In this document: positions 47,307-56,108 of the stretch, in pieces
How positions within the stretch are numbered: the stretch's first letter is position 1
Layout: every line of letters starts with the position of its first letter
Translations under genes and position numbers: made by a program
The notes under the pieces: model-generated
Told to the model about the DNA's origin: nothing
Database searches by the model: none
What the model saw: only the letters and a program-made list of their open reading frames with translations
Assembly: GCA_947492575.1 (NCBI GenBank)
Contig: CANLNK010000001.1
Coordinates: 186,001 to 250,000 of the forward strand
Origin: an uncultured Thalassotalea sp.
GTDB taxonomy: Bacteria > Pseudomonadota > Gammaproteobacteria > Enterobacterales > Alteromonadaceae
Length of the DNA: 64,000 nucleotides
Reading direction: 5' to 3'

Positions 47307-47771
47307 ATGAAAGCAATAAATATAATACTCGTTTTATTAATGACGTTTAGCTTCGCAGCAAACGCTCATGGTGATAAGAACAAAGACAACGGTTTGTTTA
47401 AAGGTATAGATACCCCTGCCGCAAAAGTTGTTTTGGCATTTCATCAAGCACTAGAAACGGGTAATAAGGATCTAGCAAGAGCACAGTTGGCTGATGATGT
47501 GACCATCTACGAGGGAGGTCGTGTTGAAAGAAGTGCTGATGAATACGCCCATCACCATATGCTGTCGGATATGAAATATCTCGCTTCTGTGAAGAGCAAA
47601 ACACTAGAACACCAAGTGACGGTACTTGGAAACACCGCTATATCTGCTTCACGTAGCCACACTCAAGGTACATACAAAGGCAAAGAGCGTGATTATCAAG
47701 GCATGGAAACAATGGTTCTCGAAAAGCAAAACGGTGAATGGAAAATCAAGCACATTCATTGGTCACATTAA
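47307..47771 (+). CDS. Exported SnoaL/DUF4440-like protein
   Basis: 154 residues with a signal peptide (ending AANAHGD) and a cone-shaped NTF2-like fold: KVVLAFHQALETGNKDLARA, then strands DDVTIYEGG and WKIKHIHWSH. His residues near the start of the mature protein and in the pocket (YAHHHML) could bind metal. Proteins like this occur in copper islands, but their activity is unknown. A related protein follows. Confidence 0.7.
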   Translation: MKAINIILVLLMTFSFAANAHGDKNKDNGLFKGIDTPAAKVVLAFHQALETGNKDLARAQLADDVTIYEGGRVERSADEYAHHHMLSDMKYLASVKSKTLEHQVTVLGNTAISASRSHTQGTYKGKERDYQGMETMVLEKQNGEWKIKHIHWSH

Positions 47772-47800
47772 TTTAATGGTCAAACAACGGAGAATTTTAA

Positions 47801-48274
47801 ATGACTAAATATATCGCAATAACGGTGTTGAGTTTGTTGGCTTTTTTTGCAAATGCACATGATAAAAGCCACATGAATGACGAAAAGCAAATTACTCACA
47901 TCATTCATCAAATTAAATATGGTTGGGAAAATGGCGATGGTAAGCCTTTTCGCAAGCACTTTCTTGATTTTAAAGGAGCAAGATATTTTGAATCAGGAGG
48001 TCAAAATGTTGGACTTAACGATTTAGTAGAACATCACGTAGAACCAGAAAAAGATGCGTTAGTTTTTCTAAGCTTGGATTTTTCTAATATCCAAATTCAT
48101 ATTGAAGGTGATTTTGCTTGGGCACTTGCCGATACAGCGGTAAAGGGTGAGGTGAGAAAATCAGGAAAAACCTTCGATAAAACAGGCTTCCAAACGTTTC
48201 TATTTAAGAAAGTAGATGGTGATTGGAAAGTGCTTCATACGCATTCTTCTAGCAGAAATCGTGCAAAGAAATAG
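47801..48274 (+). CDS. Second exported SnoaL/DUF4440-like protein
   Basis: 157 residues, signal peptide ending FFANAHDK, and again an NTF2-like fold ([24 protein letters not shown]; strands [20 protein letters not shown] and [13 protein letters not shown]). It resembles its neighbour in layout more than in sequence, so it may be an old duplication. The exposed His after cleavage recurs in several exported proteins of this region. Function unknown. Confidence 0.68.
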   Translation: MTKYIAITVLSLLAFFANAHDKSHMNDEKQITHIIHQIKYGWENGDGKPFRKHFLDFKGARYFESGGQNVGLNDLVEHHVEPEKDALVFLSLDFSNIQIHIEGDFAWALADTAVKGEVRKSGKTFDKTGFQTFLFKKVDGDWKVLHTHSSSRNRAKK

Positions 48275-48947
48275 TTATATTGACTTGATAAGAGCTACCG
48301 CAATTACATTGATGGTGGCTTTTCATCTTATCTGGGATTTAAACCATTTTGGCTATATTACAACAAACATACCTAATGGTTTTTTCTGGAAAGAGCTAAG
48401 AGCAGTAATCGTCAGCTTGTTCTTGTTTTCTGTTGGTGCCAGTTTGGTTTATTCCTACCAAGGTGGAATATCATCGAAGAAGTTGTATTGGCGGCTATTT
48501 AAGATATCTAGTGCGGCGTTCTTAGTGACCTTATCGTCACTTATTACCTTACCTGAACATTGGGTTTACTTTGGTGTTTTACACTTTATTGCAGTCGCAA
48601 CAGTATTGTTAGTATGGTTGGTCGGAAGACCTAAACTTGCTTTGCTATTATCTATGCTTACTTTTACAGCATATATAGTTTTAGAGATACCTTGGAATTG
48701 GCCTTTTAACTATATTGAAGGTTATATTTCAAAACATCCTAGTGACTTAGTTACTCCGTTTCCTTGGCTAGCCTTGCCCTTGCTTGGTATCTGGGCTACA
48801 CATTTCAGAATTTTTGGTTTGGGTCCAGCCAATCAAAAAGCAATATCCCCTTATGTGACATCGCTTAGTCAACACTCTTTACTGATTTATCTGCTTCATC
48901 AACCTTTACTTTTTGCTGGTTTTAGCGCCATAGAATGGATCAATTAA
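48261..48947 (+). CDS. DUF1624/heparan-alpha-glucosaminide acetyltransferase-like membrane protein
   Basis: About 229 residues with six or seven membrane helices. The N-terminus [20 protein letters not shown], with His in the second half, is the opening of the DUF1624 (HGSNAT-like acyltransferase) family. Later [17 protein letters not shown] and [14 protein letters not shown] match it too. The frame extends to an ATG at 48216, which would overlap the previous gene by 59 bases; the GTG at 48261 gives the conserved N-terminus. It may transfer acyl groups across the membrane. The substrate is unknown. Confidence 0.7.
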   Translation: MQRNSYIDLIRATAITLMVAFHLIWDLNHFGYITTNIPNGFFWKELRAVIVSLFLFSVGASLVYSYQGGISSKKLYWRLFKISSAAFLVTLSSLITLPEHWVYFGVLHFIAVATVLLVWLVGRPKLALLLSMLTFTAYIVLEIPWNWPFNYIEGYISKHPSDLVTPFPWLALPLLGIWATHFRIFGLGPANQKAISPYVTSLSQHSLLIYLLHQPLLFAGFSAIEWIN

Positions 48948-48949
48948 AT

Positions 48950-49786
48950 ATGAAAGTCGTCTATTTTGGAAACAATCTATTTTCAAACTGTTTGGCACTT
49001 TTGATTAAGCAAGGCTTAAGTGTTGAAGCTGTTTATATCAATGATGTAGAGGAAAATGCAAGTATCGTTAAACGGCTTAGTGATATACATAAAATAGTAA
49101 CACGTTCATTAAAACCGACGAAAGAAGAGCTTGATGAACATATAAAATCTGGAGTGACTCTTTTTGTCGTTGCTGACTATGGATATAGACTGCCGATAAC
49201 AGATGTAAAATATGCTTTCAATATTCACCCCACGTTTTTACCTAAAGGAAGAGGCCCTACTCCACTAACATATTTAGTTGAGCTACCAGAATTTGCAGGC
49301 GTCAGTATACATAAACTCACGGATGTACTTGATGGTGGAGATATCTTACTCCAAGAGCAATTTGAAGTAGTACAAAATGAATCCATTTCCTCCATAATGG
49401 TGAAGTCAAGCTTGCTAGCGGAATCTTTACTGCAAACCTTGTTAAATGATCTCGAAACTATCTATGAGAGCGCTACGCCACAACAAGAACGATTGGCTAC
49501 TTATTGGAAGCACCCTAGTATAGAAAGAAGAGTCATGTCGTGGCGTAATGACACTCAACAATTTAGGCAAGCAACACGTCAATATGGGCATTTCGGCATC
49601 TTAGTAAAATTGAAAGGAGAGCTTGTTATTGTCAGCCAATTAGAGGTTACCGATTTCAAACATGACTACAAGCTAGGCGGCATTATTTTTGAAGATCAAG
49701 CGTTGATTAGTGTGGCTATTAATGGCGGCTTTGTTGTTCTTATTAAAAGTAGAATGGGGCTAGTAAACTCAGCAGTACTAGAGTAG
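48950..49786 (+). CDS. Formyltransferase-family protein of unknown substrate
   Basis: About 278 residues with the formyl_transf_N fold. The catalytic Asn and His are in FNIHPTFLPKGRGPTPL near residue 105, and the Asp is in LTDVLDGGDILLQ near 140, as in methionyl-tRNA formyltransferase. The N-terminus MKVVYFGNNLFSNCLALL is typical. A C-terminal domain of about 80 residues (GHFGILVKLKGELVIVSQLE) is like the second domain of Fmt or ArnA. It is too diverged to be the housekeeping Fmt. It directly follows the DUF1624 gene, which suggests that the two act on one small molecule. Confidence 0.75.
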   Translation: MKVVYFGNNLFSNCLALLIKQGLSVEAVYINDVEENASIVKRLSDIHKIVTRSLKPTKEELDEHIKSGVTLFVVADYGYRLPITDVKYAFNIHPTFLPKGRGPTPLTYLVELPEFAGVSIHKLTDVLDGGDILLQEQFEVVQNESISSIMVKSSLLAESLLQTLLNDLETIYESATPQQERLATYWKHPSIERRVMSWRNDTQQFRQATRQYGHFGILVKLKGELVIVSQLEVTDFKHDYKLGGIIFEDQALISVAINGGFVVLIKSRMGLVNSAVLE

Positions 49787-49932
49787 TTAATATATTAAAC
49801 GTGTACGCAAAAAGCTTTGAAGTAGACTTTAAGGGCTAGGTTAGAACGTAGGTTTTAGTTCAAACTTTGACCAAGATCATTGAAATATTTGCATAAGCTG
49901 TTAGTGTTAATAATGCTATAGAAGGAATTAAA

Positions 49933-50355
49933 ATGTTTAGACTTTTCAGGTGGTTTAAAATAGTGGTGATTACTGTGTTGCTTACGCAGCATGGCTTTGC
50001 TACTGCTAAACCAATGAATTGTGAAGAACATCATAAGGACTCTTCCGATACGCATATTATGCAACCAAGCAAAAATATGCATCATCAAACAATGCATGAC
50101 AATACCCACCATCACACTGAAAATTTGCAAGATTCTAAACACAATCATGCCGATGAAGAGTGTGAAAAATGTAAAGCTGGTGATTGTCTATGCTGTGAAG
50201 GTGGCTTTTGTGCAAGCTTTCATTTAAATGCCTATCTTGTGCAAGAGGAAGAAGAAAGTAACAGCAGTATTAACTTAGACTTAATTATTCAACGGATACC
50301 CCCGCCAGCCTCTGGCATCCATCTCTTACCTTATCGTCCCCCAATTATTGGCTAA
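49933..50355 (+). CDS. Second CopL-like metal-binding leader protein
   Basis: 140 residues. A signal peptide ends near FATAKPMN. The mature protein is rich in His and Met (HIMQPSKNMHHQTMHDN, then THHHTENL), then has a Cys cluster (CEKCKAGDCLCCEGGFC) and ends LLPYRPPIIG. It is a paralogue of the 35135 protein, with the same order of elements and the same terminal motif. It stands at the head of the porin and cytochrome genes, so it may act as a copper-responsive leader for this second block. Confidence 0.6.
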   Translation: MFRLFRWFKIVVITVLLTQHGFATAKPMNCEEHHKDSSDTHIMQPSKNMHHQTMHDNTHHHTENLQDSKHNHADEECEKCKAGDCLCCEGGFCASFHLNAYLVQEEEESNSSINLDLIIQRIPPPASGIHLLPYRPPIIG

Positions 50356-50470
50356 TCACGGGATCAGTGCGTCTTTTTTTCGCCAGTCCCATCAAAAATA
50401 GAACGATTTATTCATTGGTTTAAATAACCAACTGTTTTGAACAATTAGCACAATATTTTTGGGAGGCATG

Positions 50471-51673
50471 ATGAACATGCTCAAATTATTGCCATTTGCA
50501 ATAGCTACCGCTGTTGCGAGTGGGCACCTCTTAGCGAATGAACAACAAAATAATAGTCGCTTCGCGTTAGCGGGGTATGGAGACGTAAAATACGAAGACA
50601 GTGAATTGATGGATACAAGTGCATTCAGTGCGCGATTTGTACCTATTTTCTTGTTTAGTCTCAATGACAAAATGCATATAGAAGCTGAAACTGAGATCTC
50701 AGTCGATGAAAACGGGGAAACTGAAATCGAGCTTGAATACGCTGATATTCATTATTTCCTTTCTGATACAACTACTTTTACCGCAGGTAAATTTCTACTC
50801 CCATTCGGCCAGTATGGGCCGAATCTACATCCTAGCTGGATAAATCGCTCAGCATTTTCTCCCGGTATTTATGGCGGGTTAGGTGGTCATGGTGGTTATC
50901 AACCTATGCAAGGTTTGTTACCCGTGATGAGTGATATTGGTGTTGGCATTCAACACATTATTCCTTTGGGTAAAAATCAAAAAATATTCTTTGACGTATA
51001 CGTGACCAACGGACTTGCTGCTGAAGCACCTCATGGTGATGAAGAAGATGCCCATGATGAAGATCCTGTGCAGGATGAACACGAAGAAGAGGTTGTTGAT
51101 GAACATGCGGAAGAGGAAGACGAGCATGAAGAAGTTGATGATCACGCTTTGGAACTTCCTGAACTCGCGTTTGAAGCAACGAGTGCGGATAACAACTCTG
51201 ACAAAGCATTTGGGGGGCGTATTGCGTATGCCTTTCTTCCGGGCATTGAGGTTGGCGCTTCCTATTACACGGCAAAATATGATGATGATGAAGAGCTAGG
51301 GTTTACAGCAACTGGCTTTGATATCAACTGGATTGGTAACCATTACATCGTCAGAGGGGAATACATCAAAACAGAAACTGATGCCTTTGAAGAAGATGAA
51401 CATGAAGAAAACAAAGTGATCACATTTGATCGCAATGGCTGGTATCTCCAAGCAACTTTTATGGCAGGAAAAATGTTCAATGTATTACAAGGAACAGATT
51501 TCGTCGTTGAATATGCTGAGACCAATAAAATTAACGAAGCAGAGCGTTGGGCTTATGGCATTAATTACTGGTTAGACAGTCGAGCTGTCATTAAGGCGAC
51601 ATACGAAGATACCACCGTTCACGATGGGGAAGACGACAAGCGCTTCGCTATCCAATACAGCTATGGCTTTTAA
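50471..51673 (+). CDS. Outer-membrane porin-like protein with acidic/His loop
   Basis: About 400 residues predicted to form a beta-barrel. A signal peptide ends near SGHLLANE, many amphipathic strands follow, and the C-terminal strand is FAIQYSYGF. It resembles the LbtU/zinc-regulated porin group. Between about residues 180 and 235 is an insert made almost wholly of Asp, Glu and His (HGDEEDAHDEDPVQDEHEEE and more), suited to binding metal at the cell surface or in the pore. A shorter acidic patch occurs near 305. The ATG at 50471 sits after GGAGG; 50477 is also possible. Confidence 0.72.
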   Translation: MNMLKLLPFAIATAVASGHLLANEQQNNSRFALAGYGDVKYEDSELMDTSAFSARFVPIFLFSLNDKMHIEAETEISVDENGETEIELEYADIHYFLSDTTTFTAGKFLLPFGQYGPNLHPSWINRSAFSPGIYGGLGGHGGYQPMQGLLPVMSDIGVGIQHIIPLGKNQKIFFDVYVTNGLAAEAPHGDEEDAHDEDPVQDEHEEEVVDEHAEEEDEHEEVDDHALELPELAFEATSADNNSDKAFGGRIAYAFLPGIEVGASYYTAKYDDDEELGFTATGFDINWIGNHYIVRGEYIKTETDAFEEDEHEENKVITFDRNGWYLQATFMAGKMFNVLQGTDFVVEYAETNKINEAERWAYGINYWLDSRAVIKATYEDTTVHDGEDDKRFAIQYSYGF

Positions 51674-51687
51674 GGGGAGATACTTAG

Positions 51688-52215
51688 ATGAAATCAATTA
51701 TTCAAATATTACTGGTTGTCAGCTTATCTCTTTTGTCTGCTTTTAGCTCTCATGCAGAAGAGAAGATTTCCGGTGCGGAAGTGATCAATAACAATTGTGC
51801 AAGATGCCATAACGCTCGCGCTGTTCATGAATTTTCTATTCCCGAATGGAAAGTCATTATGCCGCATATGCGAGAAAAGGCGCATTTAACAGGTAAAGAA
51901 ACGCAAGCTGTTCTTGAATTTTTGGAACTAACTAGCCAAAGCGTACCTTTGGCAAAAAAAGTAGCGCTAGAAAAGATGATTGCGCCTGATGGAAAGCAAT
52001 TGTTTACTCAATTTGGTTGCCAAGGCTGCCATTCATTGAAAGGTGATGGTGGCACTGTTGGCCCAGCGTTAGATGAAACGATTAAAAACAAAGGGATCGG
52101 CTTCTTTATTAAGAAGCTCCAAAACCCTCAGTTTAATAACTCATCTTCGCCTATGCCTAAAATGCCGCTAAACGAGCAACAGATAAAAGCAATAGCTGAG
52201 TACATTAAATCATAA
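51688..52215 (+). CDS. Dihaem cytochrome c
   Basis: 175-residue exported cytochrome with two haem motifs, CARCH near residue 37 and CQGCH near 111. A signal peptide ends near SSHAEE. Met residues in IMPHMREKAHL and SSPMPKMPL could be axial ligands. It lies 15 bases after the porin gene, so they form one operon. It could relay electrons to or from periplasmic copper enzymes, but no terminal partner is evident. Confidence 0.82.
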   Translation: MKSIIQILLVVSLSLLSAFSSHAEEKISGAEVINNNCARCHNARAVHEFSIPEWKVIMPHMREKAHLTGKETQAVLEFLELTSQSVPLAKKVALEKMIAPDGKQLFTQFGCQGCHSLKGDGGTVGPALDETIKNKGIGFFIKKLQNPQFNNSSSPMPKMPLNEQQIKAIAEYIKS

Positions 52216-52223
52216 GGAAGCGC

Positions 52224-52254
52224 TTGACCTGTGTCTTAGACACAGGTCTAAGCT
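52224..52254 (+). promoter_or_regulatory. MerR-type promoter of the merR-copA operon
   Basis: TTGACC and TAAGCT are separated by 19 bases, the long spacer typical of MerR-family controlled promoters. The spacer carries a perfect dyad, ACCTGTGTC and GACACAGGT around TTA. It lies 44 bases before the MerR-type gene. Binding of metal to the regulator would untwist the spacer and start transcription. Confidence 0.85.
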
Positions 52255-52297
52255 GTAGATGAGAGTACAAACTTAGGTGAAAAACTAAGGAGTAAAT

Positions 52298-52711
52298 ATG
52301 AAAGTAACAGAGCTGGCAAAAAGCCTTGGAACGACTGCTGATACGGTGCGCTATTACACTCGATTGGGACTGTTAAAACCTGCTAAGTCAGTGAACGGCT
52401 ACAAGTCATACTCGAATAAAGAGGTATCGAGACTTAAATTCATTTTAAGTGCCAGAAACCTTGGTTTTTCCGTTGCTGATATCAAGCAAATTCTTAATGA
52501 ATCTGAAGATGGTAAAAGTGCGTGCCCATTAGTCAGAAGCCTGATCAAAGAGAGGCTTGAAGAAACAGAAAAACAGTTTCAAGCAATGTTGGCACTTCGA
52601 GGAAAAATGTCTTCAGCTCTTTCTCAATGGGAAGAAATGGAAGACAAAGCGCCGACTGCAAACATGGTTTGTCATCTCATCGAAAACTTTGAGCAAATTA
52701 AAAAGGCATAG
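52298..52711 (+). CDS. MerR-family metal-responsive regulator
   Basis: 137 residues. The N-terminal winged HTH reads [20 protein letters not shown], followed by a long dimerisation helix and a C-terminal metal loop. Cys76 (SACPLVRSL) is at the position that is Cys in Zn/Hg/Pb sensors but Ser in CueR. In the C-terminal loop only Cys125 ([10 protein letters not shown]) is present; the first loop Cys of CueR is missing, and His126 follows. It is thus not a classical CueR. Its own promoter carries the MerR-type dyad and it is co-transcribed with copA, so copper is still the likely cue. Confidence 0.9.
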   Translation: MKVTELAKSLGTTADTVRYYTRLGLLKPAKSVNGYKSYSNKEVSRLKFILSARNLGFSVADIKQILNESEDGKSACPLVRSLIKERLEETEKQFQAMLALRGKMSSALSQWEEMEDKAPTANMVCHLIENFEQIKKA

Positions 52712-52719
52712 GAGGAAAA

Positions 52720-55056
52720 ATGGTGACTACTAATACAAATATAGAAACCGAATCAGGCTGTTGCTGTCAGGCAAAAGCTCAATCCTCTTCGTGTAAAAGT
52801 AAGGAGAATACGTTGGAGAAAGTATCACATAACCAACAGCTCATCATTGAAGGAGCTGGCTGTGCTAGCTGTGTAGGTAAAATTGAAGGGGCGTTAAAGG
52901 CAACTCTTGGTGTAGTCAGTGCGGAAATGAATTTTGCTGATAGGACTGTAACAGTTTCTGGGACAGCTAAGACAGAAGAATTGATCAAAGCTGTTGAGTC
53001 TGTGGGGTATAACGCGAAGCCAATTGATGATAGCTCGGCAACAGATGCGCTTGATGAGAAAGAGGCGGCTGATTGGGCATATTACAAAAAGCTAATGCGC
53101 GATACGTTTATTGCCCTTTCACTCGGTGTTCCTTTGATGATCTACAGCATTGTGGTTGGAGAAATGACGGTTGAAACAAATCTTGAACGCATGTCTTGGC
53201 TGGTTGTAGGCATTTTAACTTTTGGTGTTATGTATTTTTCAGGTAAGCATTTTTATGTTGGCGCTTGGAAAAGCTTTAAAAACCACTCCGCTAATATGGA
53301 CACTTTAATAGCTTTAGGAACAGGTACAGCTTGGGTGTATTCGATGGTTGTCGTGTTTGCACCTGACGCCGTTCCATTAATGGCACGGCATGTTTATTTT
53401 GAAGCTACCGCCATGATCATTGGCTTAATTGATTTAGGTCTGGCATTAGAAATAAAAGCCAGAGGTAAAACCTCTGAGGCCATTAAGCGTCTTATCGGCT
53501 TGCAGGCCAAAACGGCAACCGTAGTTCGTGATAGCAAAGAAGTTCAGATTGGTATTGAGCAGGTTTTACTTAACGATATTGTAAAGGTAAAACCGGGCGA
53601 AAAAATTCCCGTCGATGGTGTGGTATTGGAAGGGCACACCTCTATTGATGAATCCATGCTAACAGGCGAGCCTATGCCTGTTGAAAAAGCCGAAGAAGAT
53701 GAGGTTGTTGCTGGCACTTTGAACAAATCAGGCATGATTATGTTTAGAGCGACACGCGTAGGCAAAGACACCGCACTTGCGCAAATCATCAATATGGTGA
53801 AACGAGCGCAAAATTCAAAACCGCCGATTGGTCGCTTGGCCGATGTTATTTCAGCTTATTTCGTGCCTGTTGTCATGATCATCTCTGTGTTAAGTGCGCT
53901 AGCATGGCTTAACTTTGGACCTGAGCCTGCAATTGCTTTTGCCATCGTTTCAGCAACTACCGTACTCATTATTGCCTGCCCATGTGCTTTGGGCTTAGCA
54001 ACGCCCATGTCTGTCATGGTCGGAGTAGGAAAGGCCGCAGAAGCAGGCGTGCTTATTCGAAACGGTGAAGCACTGCAAACCGCCTCTAAAATCACTGCCA
54101 TGATTTTAGATAAAACGGGCACTATTACTGAAGGGGCACCTAAGGTAACCGATATTGTTTTAGCAAAAGCTACGGACGAAAAAGACGTACTACAGCTTGC
54201 TGCAAGTTTAGAGAGCGGCTCAGAGCACCCTTTAGCGCAAGCGATTGTTGAAAGTGCGTTAGATAAGGATATTGAGTTACTAAAAATTGAAGCGTTTAAC
54301 GCCATTACGGGTTTTGGTGTAGAAGCAAACTGCAACAATAAAGCCCTGCTTTTCGGAAACGATAAACTAATGAAGTTAAAAGGCATAGACCTCACTGGCT
54401 TTGTTGAACAAGCGCAGTCTTTAGCCAAAGAAGCCAAAACACCTATGTACTTTGCTGTAGATGGTGAACTTGCAGCAATCATTGCTGTTGCAGATCCTAT
54501 TAAGTCAGACTCAATCTCTGCTATCAAACGACTTCAGGCTAATGGTATACGCGTCATCATGTTAACGGGTGATAACAAGGAAACCGCTGCTGCTGTTGCC
54601 AAAAAAGCGGGTATTAGTGAGTTTCTTGCTGAAGTGCTGCCAGAAGATAAAGCCAACAAGGTGAAAGAGCTACAAGAAGGCGGCGAAATTGTTGGTATGA
54701 CAGGAGATGGCATCAACGATGCTCCTGCGCTAGCTTTAGCCGATGTTGGCTTCGCAATAGGCACAGGGACTGATGTAGCTATCGAAAGTGCTGACATTAC
54801 CCTAATGCGTGGTTCACTTCATGGCCTAGCTGATGCCATAGCGGTAAGCAAAGCTACTTTACGAAATATAAAACAAAACTTGTTTGGCGCGTTTGTCTAT
54901 AACGTAGCCGGGATTCCTTTTGCTGCGGGGATTCTATATCCCTTCTTTGGCATTCTGCTTAGCCCTGTAATTGCAGGTGCTGCAATGGCGTTTTCGTCAT
55001 TGACTGTAGTGTCAAATGCAAATCGACTTCGCTTGTTTAAAGCAAAAGAGAATTAA
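52720..55056 (+). CDS. copA: Copper-exporting P1B-type ATPase (CopA-like)
   Basis: 778-residue ATPase pumping Cu(I) out of the cytoplasm. A Cys-rich N-terminus ([14 protein letters not shown]) precedes one heavy-metal domain with [10 protein letters not shown]. The membrane metal site is the CPC in [13 protein letters not shown]. The phosphorylation site is DKTGTITEG, the hinge is [10 protein letters not shown] and the His-Pro motif is [10 protein letters not shown]. Eight membrane helices are expected. It follows merR by eight bases. The extra Cys cluster at the extreme N-terminus is unusual and may bind more copper. Confidence 0.95.
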   Translation: MVTTNTNIETESGCCCQAKAQSSSCKSKENTLEKVSHNQQLIIEGAGCASCVGKIEGALKATLGVVSAEMNFADRTVTVSGTAKTEELIKAVESVGYNAKPIDDSSATDALDEKEAADWAYYKKLMRDTFIALSLGVPLMIYSIVVGEMTVETNLERMSWLVVGILTFGVMYFSGKHFYVGAWKSFKNHSANMDTLIALGTGTAWVYSMVVVFAPDAVPLMARHVYFEATAMIIGLIDLGLALEIKARGKTSEAIKRLIGLQAKTATVVRDSKEVQIGIEQVLLNDIVKVKPGEKIPVDGVVLEGHTSIDESMLTGEPMPVEKAEEDEVVAGTLNKSGMIMFRATRVGKDTALAQIINMVKRAQNSKPPIGRLADVISAYFVPVVMIISVLSALAWLNFGPEPAIAFAIVSATTVLIIACPCALGLATPMSVMVGVGKAAEAGVLIRNGEALQTASKITAMILDKTGTITEGAPKVTDIVLAKATDEKDVLQLAASLESGSEHPLAQAIVESALDKDIELLKIEAFNAITGFGVEANCNNKALLFGNDKLMKLKGIDLTGFVEQAQSLAKEAKTPMYFAVDGELAAIIAVADPIKSDSISAIKRLQANGIRVIMLTGDNKETAAAVAKKAGISEFLAEVLPEDKANKVKELQEGGEIVGMTGDGINDAPALALADVGFAIGTGTDVAIESADITLMRGSLHGLADAIAVSKATLRNIKQNLFGAFVYNVAGIPFAAGILYPFFGILLSPVIAGAAMAFSSLTVVSNANRLRLFKAKEN

Positions 55057-55067
55057 GGAGAAACACG

Positions 55068-55421
55068 ATGATGTTAATTAACTTATTAGGCTTAGTGTTA
55101 ATCGCACTGATTGTTTGGTGGTTTTGGCTATACAAACCCAATAAAACAATTGTTCAAGGTAATGAAGTACTCATTGAAGTGAGGGATGGCGTGTATTCCC
55201 CATCCTCAATTCAAGTGTCTGCTAGCCAACCTGTCACCTTGAAGTTTATGCGCAAAGATCAATCACCCTGCGCTGAAACAATGCTTATTCCATCATTGGA
55301 GATAAGCGAGCAGCTTAAATTAAATGAAATTACTCAAATTACCTTATTGAACTTATCACCGGGAGAGCATGAGTTTCATTGTCAGATGCAAATGTATCGC
55401 GGTGTCTTAAAGGTCGTTTAG
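55068..55421 (+). CDS. Membrane-anchored cupredoxin-like protein
   Basis: 117 residues with one N-terminal membrane helix (LGLVLIALIVWWFWLY) and a cupredoxin-like beta-sandwich. The phrase YSPSSIQVSASQPVTLKFMR and the ending GEHEFHCQMQMYRGVLKV are characteristic, with Cys, Met and His residues (SPCAETM; HCQMQM) that can bind copper. Small proteins like this often follow copA-like genes. It could pass Cu(I) from the ATPase to the periplasm. Confidence 0.8.
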   Translation: MMLINLLGLVLIALIVWWFWLYKPNKTIVQGNEVLIEVRDGVYSPSSIQVSASQPVTLKFMRKDQSPCAETMLIPSLEISEQLKLNEITQITLLNLSPGEHEFHCQMQMYRGVLKVV

Positions 55422-55429
55422 GAGGGTTT

Positions 55430-55783
55430 ATGAATATGAAAAAAGTGACCGCCATTTTTGATGAAATGGTATTAACACGAGTAGAAGAGGCACTACTTTC
55501 ACATGGCTATAAAGGCTTTACTATCCATAAAGCGATGGGCAGAGGCGCATATGCTGATACTTACAACAGAAATCACTTATCAGCACATATAGTTATGACA
55601 ATTTATGTTGCTTTTGATGATGCAGAACATGTTGCTAAAGTTTTGCTTGATGCAGCGTATACCAACGTTGAAGGAGAAGGACTAGTTAGTATCTCCCCTG
55701 TGGATAATCTCTTCTGGATAAATTCTAAGTCTGAAGCTTCAGCGGAAGATTTAAGGTCAATAGGAGGCCAATATGAAAAATGA
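55430..55783 (+). CDS. PII-like protein in the copper operon
   Basis: 117 residues starting MNMKKVTAIFDEMVLTRVEE after a GGAGGG site. A PII-type ferredoxin-like fold is suggested by TIHKAMGRGAYADTYNRNHL in the T-loop region, then VMTIYVAFDDAEHVAKVLLD and EGEGLVSISPVDNLFWI. Such PII-like proteins linked to metal transporters bind metals or nucleotides in other bacteria. The Tyr-uridylation motif of GlnB is not obvious. It overlaps the next gene by eleven bases. Confidence 0.7.
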   Translation: MNMKKVTAIFDEMVLTRVEEALLSHGYKGFTIHKAMGRGAYADTYNRNHLSAHIVMTIYVAFDDAEHVAKVLLDAAYTNVEGEGLVSISPVDNLFWINSKSEASAEDLRSIGGQYEK

Positions 55784-56108
55784 GCACCCTAAATTTTGGT
55801 CAACACCCACGGGTTGGGCTGCATTGGTGCTTATTGCCGCAGCCACCTATTTTTTAATCTTTGAACATGGACAGCATGTACTGCAATTTCTTCCTTATTT
55901 GATTTTATTGCTATGCCCGTTGATGCACGTATTTATGCATGGCAGTCATGGCAAACATGGCCACGATCATTCACATGCGCCTGATGAGAAAAAGGAAGAG
56001 AGCTTTCAAGAACTCACGGATAAAAATGCTGCCTATCGTGACGGCTACATACAAGGTTTAGAAGAAGGACGTAAGGAATCACATAAAAAGGAGAACAGTG
56101 ATGAATGA
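55773..56108 (+). CDS. DUF2933 membrane protein
   Basis: 111 residues with two membrane helices (about 12-32 and 40-58) and a His-rich loop (HVFMHGSHGKHGHDHSHAPD) followed by a charged helix. This is the DUF2933 pattern, found with copper and multidrug genes. The His run could bind metal. It overlaps the start of the following methyltransferase-like gene. Confidence 0.78.
   Translation: MKNEHPKFWSTPTGWAALVLIAAATYFLIFEHGQHVLQFLPYLILLLCPLMHVFMHGSHGKHGHDHSHAPDEKKEESFQELTDKNAAYRDGYIQGLEEGRKESHKKENSDE

Noticed and set aside
53856-54527. Long open frame on the minus strand inside copA
   Set aside because: Mirror of the copA reading frame with no independent features.
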